35,430 nucleotides of DNA from Saprospiraceae bacterium. Lineage in GTDB: Bacteria; Bacteroidota; Bacteroidia; Chitinophagales; Saprospiraceae. Position numbers and translations under genes: made by a program. Positions 23,672 through 32,795 of the stretch are shown here, one piece after another. The stretch's first letter is position 1, and each line of letters begins with the position of its first letter. The DNA is taken from contig JAHDBH010000023.1 of the NCBI GenBank assembly GCA_020630495.1, positions 7,303 through 42,732 of the forward strand, written 5' to 3'. A model generated the notes under the pieces. It worked only from the letters and a program-made list of their open reading frames with translations. It made no database searches and was not told where the DNA came from.

Positions 23672-24847
23672 TCATACCAGTCGCTGAATACTGGAGCGGG
23701 CTATGGACTGTCCTTTCTTCTCAGGATTGATATCTACATGGACGATACCAGGTGATAAGCCAATCTTTATCCTTCCTAGCTGGTCGTCCAGACTCAGGGC
23801 CTCTGCGCCGTGCAGAGTGGCCCATGAGAGGAGCTCTGTGATAGGGATGCTGGATTGATACTGCGCGATGGTCTTGAGCTCATCCCAGACGGATAGGGAC
23901 CAGTTGCTACTGAGACTGTCAGTACCCACGCAGATACGGGCACCAGCGGCTCTGAGAGCAGTATAGTCTGGCAAGCGGTTCTCTATGTAGAGATTGGCTC
24001 TGGGGCAGGTGCACCAGTACAGATCACTGTGTGTAGAGAGAGCATCCAGGACATCATCGGTCGTGGTCATAGTATTGTGAACTAGGAGGATGCGCCTATC
24101 TGTAGGCAGATGATGGAGTGCATACCGTAGAGAACTGGATGCTGCGATGTCCTCTATATGCAGTGACATACCTGCTGCAGCATAGAAGTCTACTAGAGCA
24201 CCAGTGTTTTCAGTGAAGAATGCATTTTCTGATGGCGTCTCTTGATTGTGTATGCTTATGGTACCACGATCTTTCTGGAAGTACGGTGACATTTGGGCGA
24301 AAGCCCCTGGACTCACACTATAGGGCGCATGGGGAACTAGGGATTTCTGATCTTGTGACTTGAGCTGCAGCTGATGATAAGTCTCTAGATGGGATGAGAA
24401 ATATGGATTGTCCTCGGTCCCCTGAAATAGATCATACGCCTCGACAAAATTGACATAGCTCATCTGCGACTGAAGCTTAGCGGCCTGTGTATGGAGTGTA
24501 TTGCATATATCTCCCACGGCCTGTACACCTGCAGAGTACATGTACTTATCTGCTCTCACGGCCGCATCCTGGATCACATGATCATCCACAGCTCGCTGCT
24601 GCAGTACACCTAGGATAAAATCTACGAGCCCTGTACCCGTGGGCAATAATCCTTGCATATGACTGAGCTCCAGGTGGCAATGTGCATTGATCAAGCCAGG
24701 CAGGATACAGCCGGCGTGATAGGAGTGATCGGCTGGCGGAGGGGTGTCATGGATACCTAAGATCGTCCCATCATCACTGATATCTATCCAGTGACCAGCG
24801 ACCCAGTCGCCATCCATAAAGAGATAATCTGCCGAGTATGCGCTCAT
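23672..24847 (-). CDS. Amidohydrolase / deaminase of the TRZ-ATZ type
   Basis: A 391-residue metal-dependent hydrolase. INAHCHLE (His56, His58) supplies the first two metal ligands, SIHNQE and LLVHNT give the next histidines, and CVGTDSLSSN the metal-binding Asp. LPGLINAHCHLELSHMQG near the start and SWATLHGAEALSLDDQLGRI near the end are typical of the chlorohydrolase / aminofutalosine deaminase-like group. The substrate is not settled; a menaquinone-pathway deaminase would fit some relatives, but no other gene of that pathway is here. Two bases separate it from the DUF1015 gene. Confidence 0.85.
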   Translation of the reverse strand: MSAYSADYLFMDGDWVAGHWIDISDDGTILGIHDTPPPADHSYHAGCILPGLINAHCHLELSHMQGLLPTGTGLVDFILGVLQQRAVDDHVIQDAAVRADKYMYSAGVQAVGDICNTLHTQAAKLQSQMSYVNFVEAYDLFQGTEDNPYFSSHLETYHQLQLKSQDQKSLVPHAPYSVSPGAFAQMSPYFQKDRGTISIHNQETPSENAFFTENTGALVDFYAAAGMSLHIEDIAASSSLRYALHHLPTDRRILLVHNTMTTTDDVLDALSTHSDLYWCTCPRANLYIENRLPDYTALRAAGARICVGTDSLSSNWSLSVWDELKTIAQYQSSIPITELLSWATLHGAEALSLDDQLGRIKIGLSPGIVHVDINPEKKGQSIARSSIQRLV

Positions 24848-24849
24848 GA

Positions 24850-25944
24850 TCAGAGGAGTTGGGTGATGAGGCCATTGAGTAGACGTGGCTCGAAGTAAGT
24901 GGACTTGGGTGGCATAGTGTGACCCTGATCAGCGGTGCTGATGAGATCAGCCATCTCCACGGGATACAGTAAGAAGCCGATCTGATGCGGCCTGCTGTAG
25001 ATCTGGTGCGTCATTGACTCTATGCTCTTGGTGCCGTCTATGTAGGTGATCCGCGGATCCATACGGATATCCATCACCTCAAAGCACTGACTGAGGACGT
25101 GCTGATTAAAAAGATTGGCGTCTAGAGACACACGAGACTGATCATCTTCCCGATACTCAGACCTCCAAGTGAGACTGTAGGACTCATAGTTCATCAGTAG
25201 TACGATCTCGTGCTTGGCTAGTGGTCTGCGAGCTTCCTCGAGTACTTCTACGTGGAAGTAGGCACTGAGTCTAGCCATGATGGTGGCATAGCTGGTATTA
25301 TCCGTAATGGTGACGATCCTATTGTAGTCCAGTATATCGAGTTGATCAAAGCTGAAGTATGCGGAGTAAAGCTGCTGAAAATTTCCATCGAGCATGTCAT
25401 CCGCGCTTTTTTTCATGAGTCGCATCACGGAGTGTCGATGATGGCCATCAGCAATATAGGCTCTCGGGACCTTGGCCATGTGCTCTATGAGAGCCGTGCT
25501 GTCTTCTGAGCTTACTTTCCAGAATGTGTGGGTGATCTGGGCACGATCTTCCTTGAGGCTGAGTACAGGCGTCTGATCTTGATAGCTCGCGATGATGTCA
25601 GTCACTGATGGTACTGGCTTATACGTGAGAAGTATAGGCTTGAGCATGGCTTTGCGCTCCATGATGAGGTACATCATCTGCTGCTCCTTAGAAGCCAATG
25701 TATCCTCATGCTTGAGGATATGGCCATCTACACTGTCCTGCAGATCTGTGGAGCACAGGAGACCAGTGTGTACGCGATCTGCTACTCTGATTTCATAGAC
25801 ATACATGGCTGGCTCGAGCTGCTCTGTGTAGAATCCATTGCGCAGATAGTCCACATAGTGCAGCTTGACGGATGTGGTGAATGTGCTGAGCGAGCTGATC
25901 AGCTCCTCATTGGGCAGAAGCGACCTGAAGGGTGATACTCTCAT
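24850..25944 (-). CDS. DUF1015-family protein
   Basis: A 364-residue protein starting MRVSPFRSLLPNEELISSLS, the usual DUF1015 opening. The family motif YIADGHHRHSVMRL sits near the middle, preceded by AQITHTFWKVSS, and the end has YFEPRLLNGLITQLL. The DGHHR block is the best guess for an active or ligand site. The function is not established to my knowledge. It lies between the tRNA-binding protein gene (10 bp gap) and the amidohydrolase gene, in one probable transcription unit. Confidence 0.9.
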   Translation of the reverse strand: MRVSPFRSLLPNEELISSLSTFTTSVKLHYVDYLRNGFYTEQLEPAMYVYEIRVADRVHTGLLCSTDLQDSVDGHILKHEDTLASKEQQMMYLIMERKAMLKPILLTYKPVPSVTDIIASYQDQTPVLSLKEDRAQITHTFWKVSSEDSTALIEHMAKVPRAYIADGHHRHSVMRLMKKSADDMLDGNFQQLYSAYFSFDQLDILDYNRIVTITDNTSYATIMARLSAYFHVEVLEEARRPLAKHEIVLLMNYESYSLTWRSEYREDDQSRVSLDANLFNQHVLSQCFEVMDIRMDPRITYIDGTKSIESMTHQIYSRPHQIGFLLYPVEMADLISTADQGHTMPPKSTYFEPRLLNGLITQLL

Positions 25945-25954
25945 AGATATCTCG

Positions 25955-26299
25955 TCATGCTATAGGAAGTCCAGAGGGGCATCCTGTCCCTGGGTCTAGC
26001 AACCTCACAGACCCTTGCGCGTCCACTGCTCCGAGGACGAGGCACTGGCTCATGAGCTTCCCTATTTGCTTAGGTGGAAAATTGACGACGGCGCATACAC
26101 ACTGGCCCACGAGTTGATCTGTGGTATAGCGATCTGTAATCTGAGCAGAAGACTTGAGCACTCCCAGAGCTCCAAAATCTATCTCAAGTACGTACGCTGG
26201 TCTGCGGGCTTGAGGTAGTGGATGCGCGCTCAGAATAGTGCCCGTGCGGATATCAATCTTCTCAAAATCACCCCAGCTGATCTCTGCCTTAGTCGTCAT
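25955..26299 (-). CDS. CsaA-like tRNA-binding domain protein
   Basis: A 114-residue single-domain protein from the ATG at 26299 (MTTKAEISWGDFEKIDIRTG). IDIRTGTILSAHPLPQARRP, LEIDFGALGVLKSSAQITD and VVNFPPKQIGKLMSQCLVLG follow the OB-fold tRNA-binding domain found in CsaA, Trbp111 and the MetRS C-terminus. CsaA is reported to have export-chaperone-like activity; tRNA binding is the core property of the fold. A seven-residue upstream extension (MCYLSCD) is possible but less likely. Confidence 0.92.
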   Translation of the reverse strand: MTTKAEISWGDFEKIDIRTGTILSAHPLPQARRPAYVLEIDFGALGVLKSSAQITDRYTTDQLVGQCVCAVVNFPPKQIGKLMSQCLVLGAVDAQGSVRLLDPGTGCPSGLPIA

Positions 26300-26340
26300 A
26301 TCGCAGCTAAGATAGCACACTTCTCAGTGCTGCGGCTCGG

Positions 26341-27447
26341 CTACTTGAGAAATGGTAAGTGGCATAGTTGTGCTTGCAGATCTTTGCGGCCAGTGGAAAC
26401 GAGAATTTCTCCAGATTCTGGCATATCTGCGGTCTGTATATAACCCATTCCTATCGGCACCTCGAGGGTAGGGGACTGCGTGCCAGAGGTGACATGACCA
26501 ATGATTTTTCCGCCTGTATTTTTGATGATGTAGCCATGTCTGGGAACGCGTCTATCCAGCATCTTGAAGCCGATGAGTTTTTTTGATACGCCTTCTGCGC
26601 GCTGTCGCGCAAATATGTCTCTGGCTATAAAATCACCCTTCTTAGTCTTAACGATCCATCCTAGACTAGCCTCTATCGGTGAGGTCTCGTCATCTAGATC
26701 GTTACCGTATAGGCAGTATGACTTCTCTAGGCGTAGAGTGTCTCGCGATCCCAAGCCTGATGGTGTGAGACCATATGGCGCTCCCGCGGTCAGCAGCATA
26801 TGCCATAGATCATCGAGATATCGATTTTCTACATAGAGTTCAAAGCCGCCAGATCCCGTATAGCCAGTGGCGGAGATAACGACATCAGGGATGTGTCCTA
26901 TCTGTCCTATCGCAAAGTGGTAGTACTTGATATCGCCTACGGCTGTCTCTGTGAGCGGCTGGAGTATCGCTGTAGCTGCTGGTCCCTGAAGGGCAAGCAA
27001 GCCTGTCTGCTCAGAGCGATTTTCCATCTTGGCGCCGTAGCTATTGTGCGAGCTGATCCAGTCCCAGTCTTTCTGAATATTGCCCGCATTCACTACGAGT
27101 AAGTACTCTTCAGCATCGGCTGTATCGTCAAGGCAGTAGACGAGAAGGTCATCTACGATACCGCCCTTTTCATTGGGCAGGCAGCTGTACTGTGCCTGTC
27201 CTTTGGCGAGACGGTTGACATTGTTAGTGGTGACATACTGTACTAGCTCTTTTGCTCCTGGGCCACTGATGATAAATTCTCCCATGTGGGATACATCAAA
27301 TAGACCTGCCTGATTGCGCACTGCGGTGTGCTCTTCCTTGATTCCCTCATAGCTCACAGGCATCATGTAGCCTGCAAAGGGCACCATCTTAGCTCCAGCT
27401 TTTACGTGAGTCTCGTAGAGTGATAGTCTTTTTGCTTCTTCTGTCAT
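26341..27447 (-). CDS. gcvT: Glycine cleavage system T protein (aminomethyltransferase)
   Basis: A 368-residue enzyme of normal family length. VPFAGYMMPVSYEGIKEEHT, LFDVSHMGEFIISGPGA and GGIVDDLLVYCL (with the folate-pocket Asp) are all present, and the C-terminal barrel has GHVTSGTQSPTLEVPIGMGY. It transfers the aminomethyl-derived one-carbon unit from the H protein to tetrahydrofolate and releases ammonia. H and P protein genes are not in the window. Its ATG overlaps the stop of the HEAT-cyclophilin gene by 4 bp. Confidence 0.97.
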   Translation of the reverse strand: MTEEAKRLSLYETHVKAGAKMVPFAGYMMPVSYEGIKEEHTAVRNQAGLFDVSHMGEFIISGPGAKELVQYVTTNNVNRLAKGQAQYSCLPNEKGGIVDDLLVYCLDDTADAEEYLLVVNAGNIQKDWDWISSHNSYGAKMENRSEQTGLLALQGPAATAILQPLTETAVGDIKYYHFAIGQIGHIPDVVISATGYTGSGGFELYVENRYLDDLWHMLLTAGAPYGLTPSGLGSRDTLRLEKSYCLYGNDLDDETSPIEASLGWIVKTKKGDFIARDIFARQRAEGVSKKLIGFKMLDRRVPRHGYIIKNTGGKIIGHVTSGTQSPTLEVPIGMGYIQTADMPESGEILVSTGRKDLQAQLCHLPFLK

Positions 27448-29456
27448 CGTGTGATTGTAATATCAATGATCTTATCGCCCACGCGTGTGTCATGCACTAC
27501 ATCCATACCGGAGCTGACTTGACCCATGATGGTATACTTGCCATCTAGATGTGGTGTGGGGCTGTGTGTGATAAACCACTGTACACTCTCTGTGTGTGGT
27601 CCTGCACTGGCCATTCCCAGCTTACCAGCTCGATCATAATACTGCTGAGGGACTTCACTGTGGAAGGAGTAATCTGCGCTCCCCATACCATCTCCTCGTG
27701 GGCAACCGCCCTGTATCACAAAGTTGGGTACTACGCGGTGCACACTCTTATCATCATAGTAGCCCTCTTCTGCGAGCTGTATAAAATTGATCACGCTGAC
27801 TGGTGCAGCCAAAGGATCTAGGTCTATCTGGATACTACCTCGTGCAGTGCGGATCGTAGCCGTAGGTGTCTCACTAGTGAGCAGACTCCAGTCAGGCTGA
27901 TAGGTCTGTGATGGAGCTGCTAGCTGGTATTCACTACCTTCGAGCTTGGCTATGAGCTTTCCTAGCTCTTGATAGGCGTCCATATCGCGAGGCATGATGA
28001 GTGCGGATCTTATTTCTTTGAGCTTGTCTATGGGGAGGTTTTTGGCCGAAAGGCCCATACGCTCATCGCTAAGTATGCCAGCAATGTAGGCTATGGATCC
28101 GCCGTCTCCAGATTCCATGATCTGCATGAGACGGGTAGCTGCTCGGCGCAGATTGGTCTGGTACTGGCCACCATAGTACTTTCTGAACTTTTCACTCGTA
28201 TAGAGAGTGCGTAGTGCGGACAGTGAACCCATGAGGATGACTGGCTCCTTGCTAGAACTTGCAATGCGCTCGAGGAAGCCTTGATTCTGCACATCATGAC
28301 TCATTGCCTGTAGCATGGCGGCCTGAGCGTAGGGATCCTTACTATCCACATAGTCGGTCTTGAGCTGTGCATTGAGCTTGTCTCTGGTGAGAGCTTGTCG
28401 CCAGGAGAGATGCTCATTAGCTGCGGCAGCTGCGGCGTACTTTTCTTGAGCGTCCTCGGCAGTGGTATAGTGTGAGTATAGAGCTCTTGCATCTGCGGCA
28501 GTACCGTGCTGCAGCATCTCACTCAGTGCTGTCATCCTCACCATGGGATGATCATCTTGGAGTGCGGACTGCAGGTAGCCGCGCGCAGCTGCTATACCAT
28601 GAGTTCCGAGAGATCTGATAGCGGATAGTCTTACACGATAGTCGGTATCTTCCACCGCGATCTTACCTAGCGCATCGCTGCTGGCTGGTGATGCGACCTT
28701 GCTCAGAGCGGTGGCGAGGGCCATACGGATACGCGCATCTTGCTCTGTCTGCAGGGTAGCTATAAGATCTGTGCTATACGCGGTGATATCAATGTCAGCA
28801 GTGCGTGCGAGATACTGGGCTGCGATGCTTCTCACAGAGGCTGGATAGCCATCATTACTAGCAAGCTGCGCCATATAAGAGGTAGCGGCTGTGTCCTGGA
28901 GAGATCTGAGTGCGAATCGATAGATGGCGCGGGTCTGGCCTAGGAGAATCTGTGTATCCCTCGGGCTGATGCCTGCTATCCGGGGCATGTAGGCGAGCAT
29001 ACTTTCATCTCCCGTCTTGCCTATAGCTTCTAGGATAGTACCATTGACGGCGCTATGGATGCGGAGTGAGTCGCTGGCATCATAGGCTTGCAAGAGTGAG
29101 CTGACAACTCGCGCATCACCTGTCTGGCCTAGGGCATAGGCTGCAGCCTGTCGTATCTGGACATCTGCATCCGCGAGAAGTGCAGTGAGGACCTCCACAG
29201 AGCGTCCGTCTCTATATGATGCCAGGGCTCGAGCAGACATGAGCCGGACAGCCGGATCGTCGGCATCTGCCAGAAGATACAGACTGTCCATAGACTCGCC
29301 AGCTACCAGTCGCTGTACCGTGAGAAAGTCAGGATGCGATATGTCATAGTCAGCGCTGGCTTCCGTACGGGAGGCGCTGTCGCTAGTATCACTACAGGAG
29401 GCCAGTAGTAGACAGCAGATCCCAAGTATATATGACGCGATCGTAGAGGGACGCAT
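27444..29456 (-). CDS. HEAT-repeat lipoprotein with C-terminal cyclophilin domain
   Basis: A 670-residue lipoprotein. The N-terminus MRPSTIASYILGICCLLLAS leads into a lipobox with Cys21. Residues about 40-340 are HEAT-like repeats of about 30 residues (DPAVRLMSARALASY, DVQIRQAAAYALGQ, DYRVRLSAIRSLGTHG), then more helices to about 520. Residues about 529-669 are a cyclophilin-type peptidyl-prolyl isomerase domain with HRVVPNFVIQGGCPRGDG, SVQWFITHSPTPHLDGKYTI and GDKIIDITITR. Arg and Phe of the active-site block (RVVPNF) are present. It would act on the periplasmic face of a membrane, the repeats perhaps holding the isomerase client. Three bases separate it from the four-TM gene upstream. Confidence 0.9.
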   Translation of the reverse strand: MRPSTIASYILGICCLLLASCSDTSDSASRTEASADYDISHPDFLTVQRLVAGESMDSLYLLADADDPAVRLMSARALASYRDGRSVEVLTALLADADVQIRQAAAYALGQTGDARVVSSLLQAYDASDSLRIHSAVNGTILEAIGKTGDESMLAYMPRIAGISPRDTQILLGQTRAIYRFALRSLQDTAATSYMAQLASNDGYPASVRSIAAQYLARTADIDITAYSTDLIATLQTEQDARIRMALATALSKVASPASSDALGKIAVEDTDYRVRLSAIRSLGTHGIAAARGYLQSALQDDHPMVRMTALSEMLQHGTAADARALYSHYTTAEDAQEKYAAAAAANEHLSWRQALTRDKLNAQLKTDYVDSKDPYAQAAMLQAMSHDVQNQGFLERIASSSKEPVILMGSLSALRTLYTSEKFRKYYGGQYQTNLRRAATRLMQIMESGDGGSIAYIAGILSDERMGLSAKNLPIDKLKEIRSALIMPRDMDAYQELGKLIAKLEGSEYQLAAPSQTYQPDWSLLTSETPTATIRTARGSIQIDLDPLAAPVSVINFIQLAEEGYYDDKSVHRVVPNFVIQGGCPRGDGMGSADYSFHSEVPQQYYDRAGKLGMASAGPHTESVQWFITHSPTPHLDGKYTIMGQVSSGMDVVHDTRVGDKIIDITITR

Positions 29457-29459
29457 GAT

Positions 29460-29810
29460 CTAGGAGGCCTTGCGTGCAGCTCTGAAGCTATTGATGTAGC
29501 TGACCATAGCTATGATACATGCGAGCATCATGATGGCTACACGAGCGATACCAAGAGGATCGCCTCCCGTGATCTGGCCCTTGAGTGGCATGATAAGGGC
29601 TATGAGGATGAGTAGTACAAGGACCACTGCTATATGAGCTATGACCTTATTCTCTTTGCGCACTCCAGGAAGTAGTGCTAGGAGCACCACACCAAATCCC
29701 ACTGGTATAAATGCTGTGGGGTGCAGGTCTGGATAGTCAATGAGTGCGCCTATAAGGCCTACGATGATCAGGGTCATAGCACAGAAGAGAGTGGCTGCTG
29801 GAGCTTTCAT
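29460..29810 (-). CDS. Small four-TM membrane protein
   Basis: A 116-residue protein with four predicted helices (about 6-26, 32-48, 57-77, 85-107) and a short basic tail (NSFRAARKAS). The sequence has no motif I can assign to a named family. It is the first gene of a probable operon with the HEAT-cyclophilin lipoprotein and gcvT, and has a perfect -7 element 57 nt upstream. Confidence 0.7.
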   Translation of the reverse strand: MKAPAATLFCAMTLIIVGLIGALIDYPDLHPTAFIPVGFGVVLLALLPGVRKENKVIAHIAVVLVLLILIALIMPLKGQITGGDPLGIARVAIMMLACIIAMVSYINSFRAARKAS

Positions 29811-29837
29811 ATGGATCTGATAAGATGTAAGGATGTA

Positions 29838-29866
29838 TCTATATATGCACGTAATACATATATAGA
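29838..29866. repeat. 10-bp AT-rich inverted repeat between PBP1A and the four-TM gene
   Basis: TCTATATATG (29838-29847) and CATATATAGA (29857-29866) are exact inverted copies with 9 nt between. The repeat starts 11 nt after the PBP1A stop and ends next to the -7 element of the four-TM gene. It could be a 3' hairpin of the PBP1A transcript or an operator overlapping the start site of the next unit. Confidence 0.5.
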
Positions 29867-29874
29867 CAAAGCTA
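29867..29874 (-). promoter_or_regulatory. -7 element of the four-TM/HEAT-cyclophilin/gcvT unit
   Basis: On the minus strand this reads TAGCTTTG, a full match to TAnnTTTG, with the start codon at 29810, about 57 nt downstream. It touches the inverted repeat at 29838-29866. Confidence 0.5.
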
Positions 29875-29876
29875 AT

Positions 29877-32387
29877 CTATTGCTCCTCGAAATCAAGGGC
29901 GTCCATCAGATCTTTTTCAGCGTCCATGAGCGCATCCTCGATGACGTCCTCATCGCTATCTTGAATAAATTTCTGATACTTGGCGCAGTCGAGCTCCACT
30001 CCTAGATCTCCTGGAGGCTTATAGAATCGCTTCTCTGGATCCATGCCAAATCGCGGATCGTCCTCGATGCGCTTGATAAAATTGGCAAAGTATGGCTTGG
30101 CCATTCTCGCACCTTGACCATCCGCTATACTCAAGAATCTGACCCATGGGCTCTCTCCACCTACCCAGGTGGCGACCACAAGATCAGGCGTAGCACCTAC
30201 AAACCATCCATCCACATAGTCATTAGTCGTACCGGTCTTACCTATCACGTCGCTCTTGATATCCCAGAAGCCTGTGGTCTTGCTGACTACATTGCGCAGT
30301 AGGTCCACCATGACGTAGTTGTGCTCGGGAGAAAATACGGTATTCTCTTGCTCCACAGCCGTGTAGATCACACGATCATTCTTATCTGTGATGCGAGTGA
30401 CGAAGAGTGGTTCACTGTAGACGCCATTATTCGGAAAAGTGGTGTAGGCGCCAGCCATGTCCATCACATTGAGATCTGCACTCCCTAGGCAGATGGAGGG
30501 AGCGTCTGGTATGCGATACTCTCCATCTCGACGTTTCTGATAGGCATCGATACCCATATTGCGCGCAAGATCCCGTACGAGCTTGGTATTTCCCATCTCC
30601 TTCATGAGGAATACGCTGACGGTGTTGCGAGACTCGCGCAGACCTCTGTACATATCGTAATACTCTCGATTGTACTCGCCATCGCTATTTTCAGGAGTCC
30701 AAGGCTCTGCCACGTAGAAGTTGCCGTCACCTGGAGCGATCGTATAGGGTATATCCTGGATCTGCTGACAGGGAGACATACCTTTCATGGATATGGCTGC
30801 TCCATAGACAAATGGCTTAAATGTACTACCCACCTGCCTGTCAGAGTTGACGTGATCATACTTAAACCACTTGTGATTGATGCCTCCTATCCATGTCTTG
30901 ATATGTCCTGTGGTAGGCTCTACGGACAGGGAGCCAAACTGGAGGCGCTCGTGGTGGTACTTGATGGAGTCAAGCGGTGACATGGTGACCTCTCGCTCCC
31001 AGTCGTCCGTATAGTCAAAGATTTTCATCTTGACGGGTGTAGCAAATACTTTGTCGACATCCTTCTGCAATCTATTCCAGCTGTCTTTGAGGTCATCCCA
31101 TGCTTCAGACTTGAGGACTTTGTCATAGTCGGATGCCATCTGCTTGCTGATGATATCACGAGCTATGAGTCGTCGCAGTGATCCTGCTTTGGCGTCTTCG
31201 TCCATCATGCGTTGGATATCCACATCGCGCCATCGGACTTTAGGAAATTTTTCTGAGAGGGCGGCTATCTGTGTGCCTAGGATTTTGGATCTGAGGCTTT
31301 TATATCGATCTGAGGAGTAAATCAGGGAGCGCAGTTTATTGTCACGGATTTTGCGCTGCGCGCTGTCTGCATCGTAGGTCCATGGGTCGCGTTTGCTCCA
31401 GAGCTTATCGTACTTGGCTTGCTGCTCCTTCATATGCTTAGCCATTTCTTCCTCGGCGATCATCTGTAGATCGTAGTTGATGGTCGTGTAGATCTTCAGA
31501 CCGTCTGTATAGATGTCATAGGGCGTACCGTCTGGCTTGTAATATTTCTTGTCCTTGAGGAGATTTTTGACCCACTTGGTGAGTTCTTGTCTGAAGTAAG
31601 GAGCAGGGCCGTCAGACTGATTCTTACTCTTAAAGTTGCTGAGGTCCATCTCCACCTCCCGCAGACTATCAAGCTGTGACTCGGAGATAAAATCATATTT
31701 CTCCATTTGTCCCAGCACCACGGAGCGTCTAGCACGGCTATTCTGTGGGTTAGATCGCGGATTATAGTTGTGAGGACTCTTAAACATACCGACAAGCGTC
31801 GCCGCTTCCTCTCGTGACAGCTTGGCTTGATCTTTACCAAAGTATGTCTCCGCCGCAGCCTGTAAGCCTACAGCTCCGTGGTGAAAGTCAAATTTGTTGA
31901 AGTACATCGCGATGATCTCTTCCTTCGTGTAGCGCTTTTCCATCTGGATGGAGATGTACCACTCCTTGAGCTTTTGCCACAGTCGATCCTTGAAGCTCCT
32001 TGCGACTGCGCCAGTAAATAGCTGCTTAGCAAGCTGCTGCGTGATGGTGGAGGCTCCACCTCGCTTGCCCAGGTACGCTACTGCCCTCATGGTGCCGCGA
32101 GCATCTATACCGTTGTGCTTATGAAATCTGATGTCTTCTGTAGCCAGAAGCGCCTCTACGGCATACGGTGATATATCCTCATACACCAGTGAAACACGAT
32201 TATAGATAAAGAAGCGACCGAGCTCACGATTGTCGTCTGCATAGACGGGACTCGCGAGCTCGTACTTAGGATTCTCTAGCTCTGTCAGATCAGGTAGCTC
32301 AGACTTGGAAACCAGAAAGAATACAAGGACAGCGGCTATGATGCCAAGGATAAAGAGGATCCAGAGGTATTTGACGAGTTTTTTCAT
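29877..32387 (-). CDS. Bifunctional penicillin-binding protein 1A (class A PBP)
   Basis: An 836-residue peptidoglycan synthase from the ATG at 32387 (MKKLVKYLWILFILGIIAAV), which starts just before its single membrane anchor. The glycosyltransferase domain has ATEDIRFHKHNGIDARG with catalytic Glu84 and GGASTITQQLAKQLF. The transpeptidase domain has the nucleophile in GSTFKPF (Ser521 by count), SRN in LRESRNTVSVF, and KTG in IGKTGTTNDYVDG (Lys717). An acidic tail (DEDVIEDALMDAEKD) closes the protein. It polymerises glycan strands and cross-links them on the outer face of the inner membrane. All catalytic motifs are intact. Confidence 0.96.
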   Translation of the reverse strand: MKKLVKYLWILFILGIIAAVLVFFLVSKSELPDLTELENPKYELASPVYADDNRELGRFFIYNRVSLVYEDISPYAVEALLATEDIRFHKHNGIDARGTMRAVAYLGKRGGASTITQQLAKQLFTGAVARSFKDRLWQKLKEWYISIQMEKRYTKEEIIAMYFNKFDFHHGAVGLQAAAETYFGKDQAKLSREEAATLVGMFKSPHNYNPRSNPQNSRARRSVVLGQMEKYDFISESQLDSLREVEMDLSNFKSKNQSDGPAPYFRQELTKWVKNLLKDKKYYKPDGTPYDIYTDGLKIYTTINYDLQMIAEEEMAKHMKEQQAKYDKLWSKRDPWTYDADSAQRKIRDNKLRSLIYSSDRYKSLRSKILGTQIAALSEKFPKVRWRDVDIQRMMDEDAKAGSLRRLIARDIISKQMASDYDKVLKSEAWDDLKDSWNRLQKDVDKVFATPVKMKIFDYTDDWEREVTMSPLDSIKYHHERLQFGSLSVEPTTGHIKTWIGGINHKWFKYDHVNSDRQVGSTFKPFVYGAAISMKGMSPCQQIQDIPYTIAPGDGNFYVAEPWTPENSDGEYNREYYDMYRGLRESRNTVSVFLMKEMGNTKLVRDLARNMGIDAYQKRRDGEYRIPDAPSICLGSADLNVMDMAGAYTTFPNNGVYSEPLFVTRITDKNDRVIYTAVEQENTVFSPEHNYVMVDLLRNVVSKTTGFWDIKSDVIGKTGTTNDYVDGWFVGATPDLVVATWVGGESPWVRFLSIADGQGARMAKPYFANFIKRIEDDPRFGMDPEKRFYKPPGDLGVELDCAKYQKFIQDSDEDVIEDALMDAEKDLMDALDFEEQ

Positions 32388-32474
32388 GTAGATGATGGTG
32401 GAGAGATCTGTCTGTAACGATGTGGTGAAGCTTAGCGGTTCCAAGATAGGCGAGTGCCCATCTGTGGCAATAGA

Positions 32475-32795
32475 TCAGCTACTATTCGCTGGGCTTGAGT
32501 GATGATCTGCAGATGGATCGTGCAGTGTCCAAGCTTGGGCCCGAGAGGCGAGCATAGTTTTGATACGCGGCCACGTATGACGGAACCAATCAGAGGATCT
32601 ATAACTCTCTAGATGCTCTATAGATTGCCACTTGCTCACAGTCCAGCAAGTAGTAGGGTCAGCGTGATCCGTACGCAGGAGGGCCTCTTCACAGCCAGGA
32701 GTATCCATGAGGTGTGGGTGGCTTTCGCCAAAAAGCCTCTTAAAATCCTCTACACAATCTTCCTTGAGAGGGAGCTGAACCAGTCGTAAGATCAT
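32475..32795 (-). CDS. Small dimeric alpha-beta barrel protein, ABM-monooxygenase-like
   Basis: A 106-residue protein that looks like the antibiotic biosynthesis monooxygenase (ABM) fold: MILRLVQLPLKEDCVEDFKR, then LMDTPGCEEALLRTDHADPT and TVSKWQSIEHLESYRSSDWF. Such proteins are typically dimeric and range from quinol monooxygenases to enzymes with no known activity, so no substrate is given. Its ATG overlaps the stop of the DUF62 gene by 4 bp, suggesting coupled translation. Confidence 0.8.
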   Translation of the reverse strand: MILRLVQLPLKEDCVEDFKRLFGESHPHLMDTPGCEEALLRTDHADPTTCWTVSKWQSIEHLESYRSSDWFRHTWPRIKTMLASRAQAWTLHDPSADHHSSPANSS

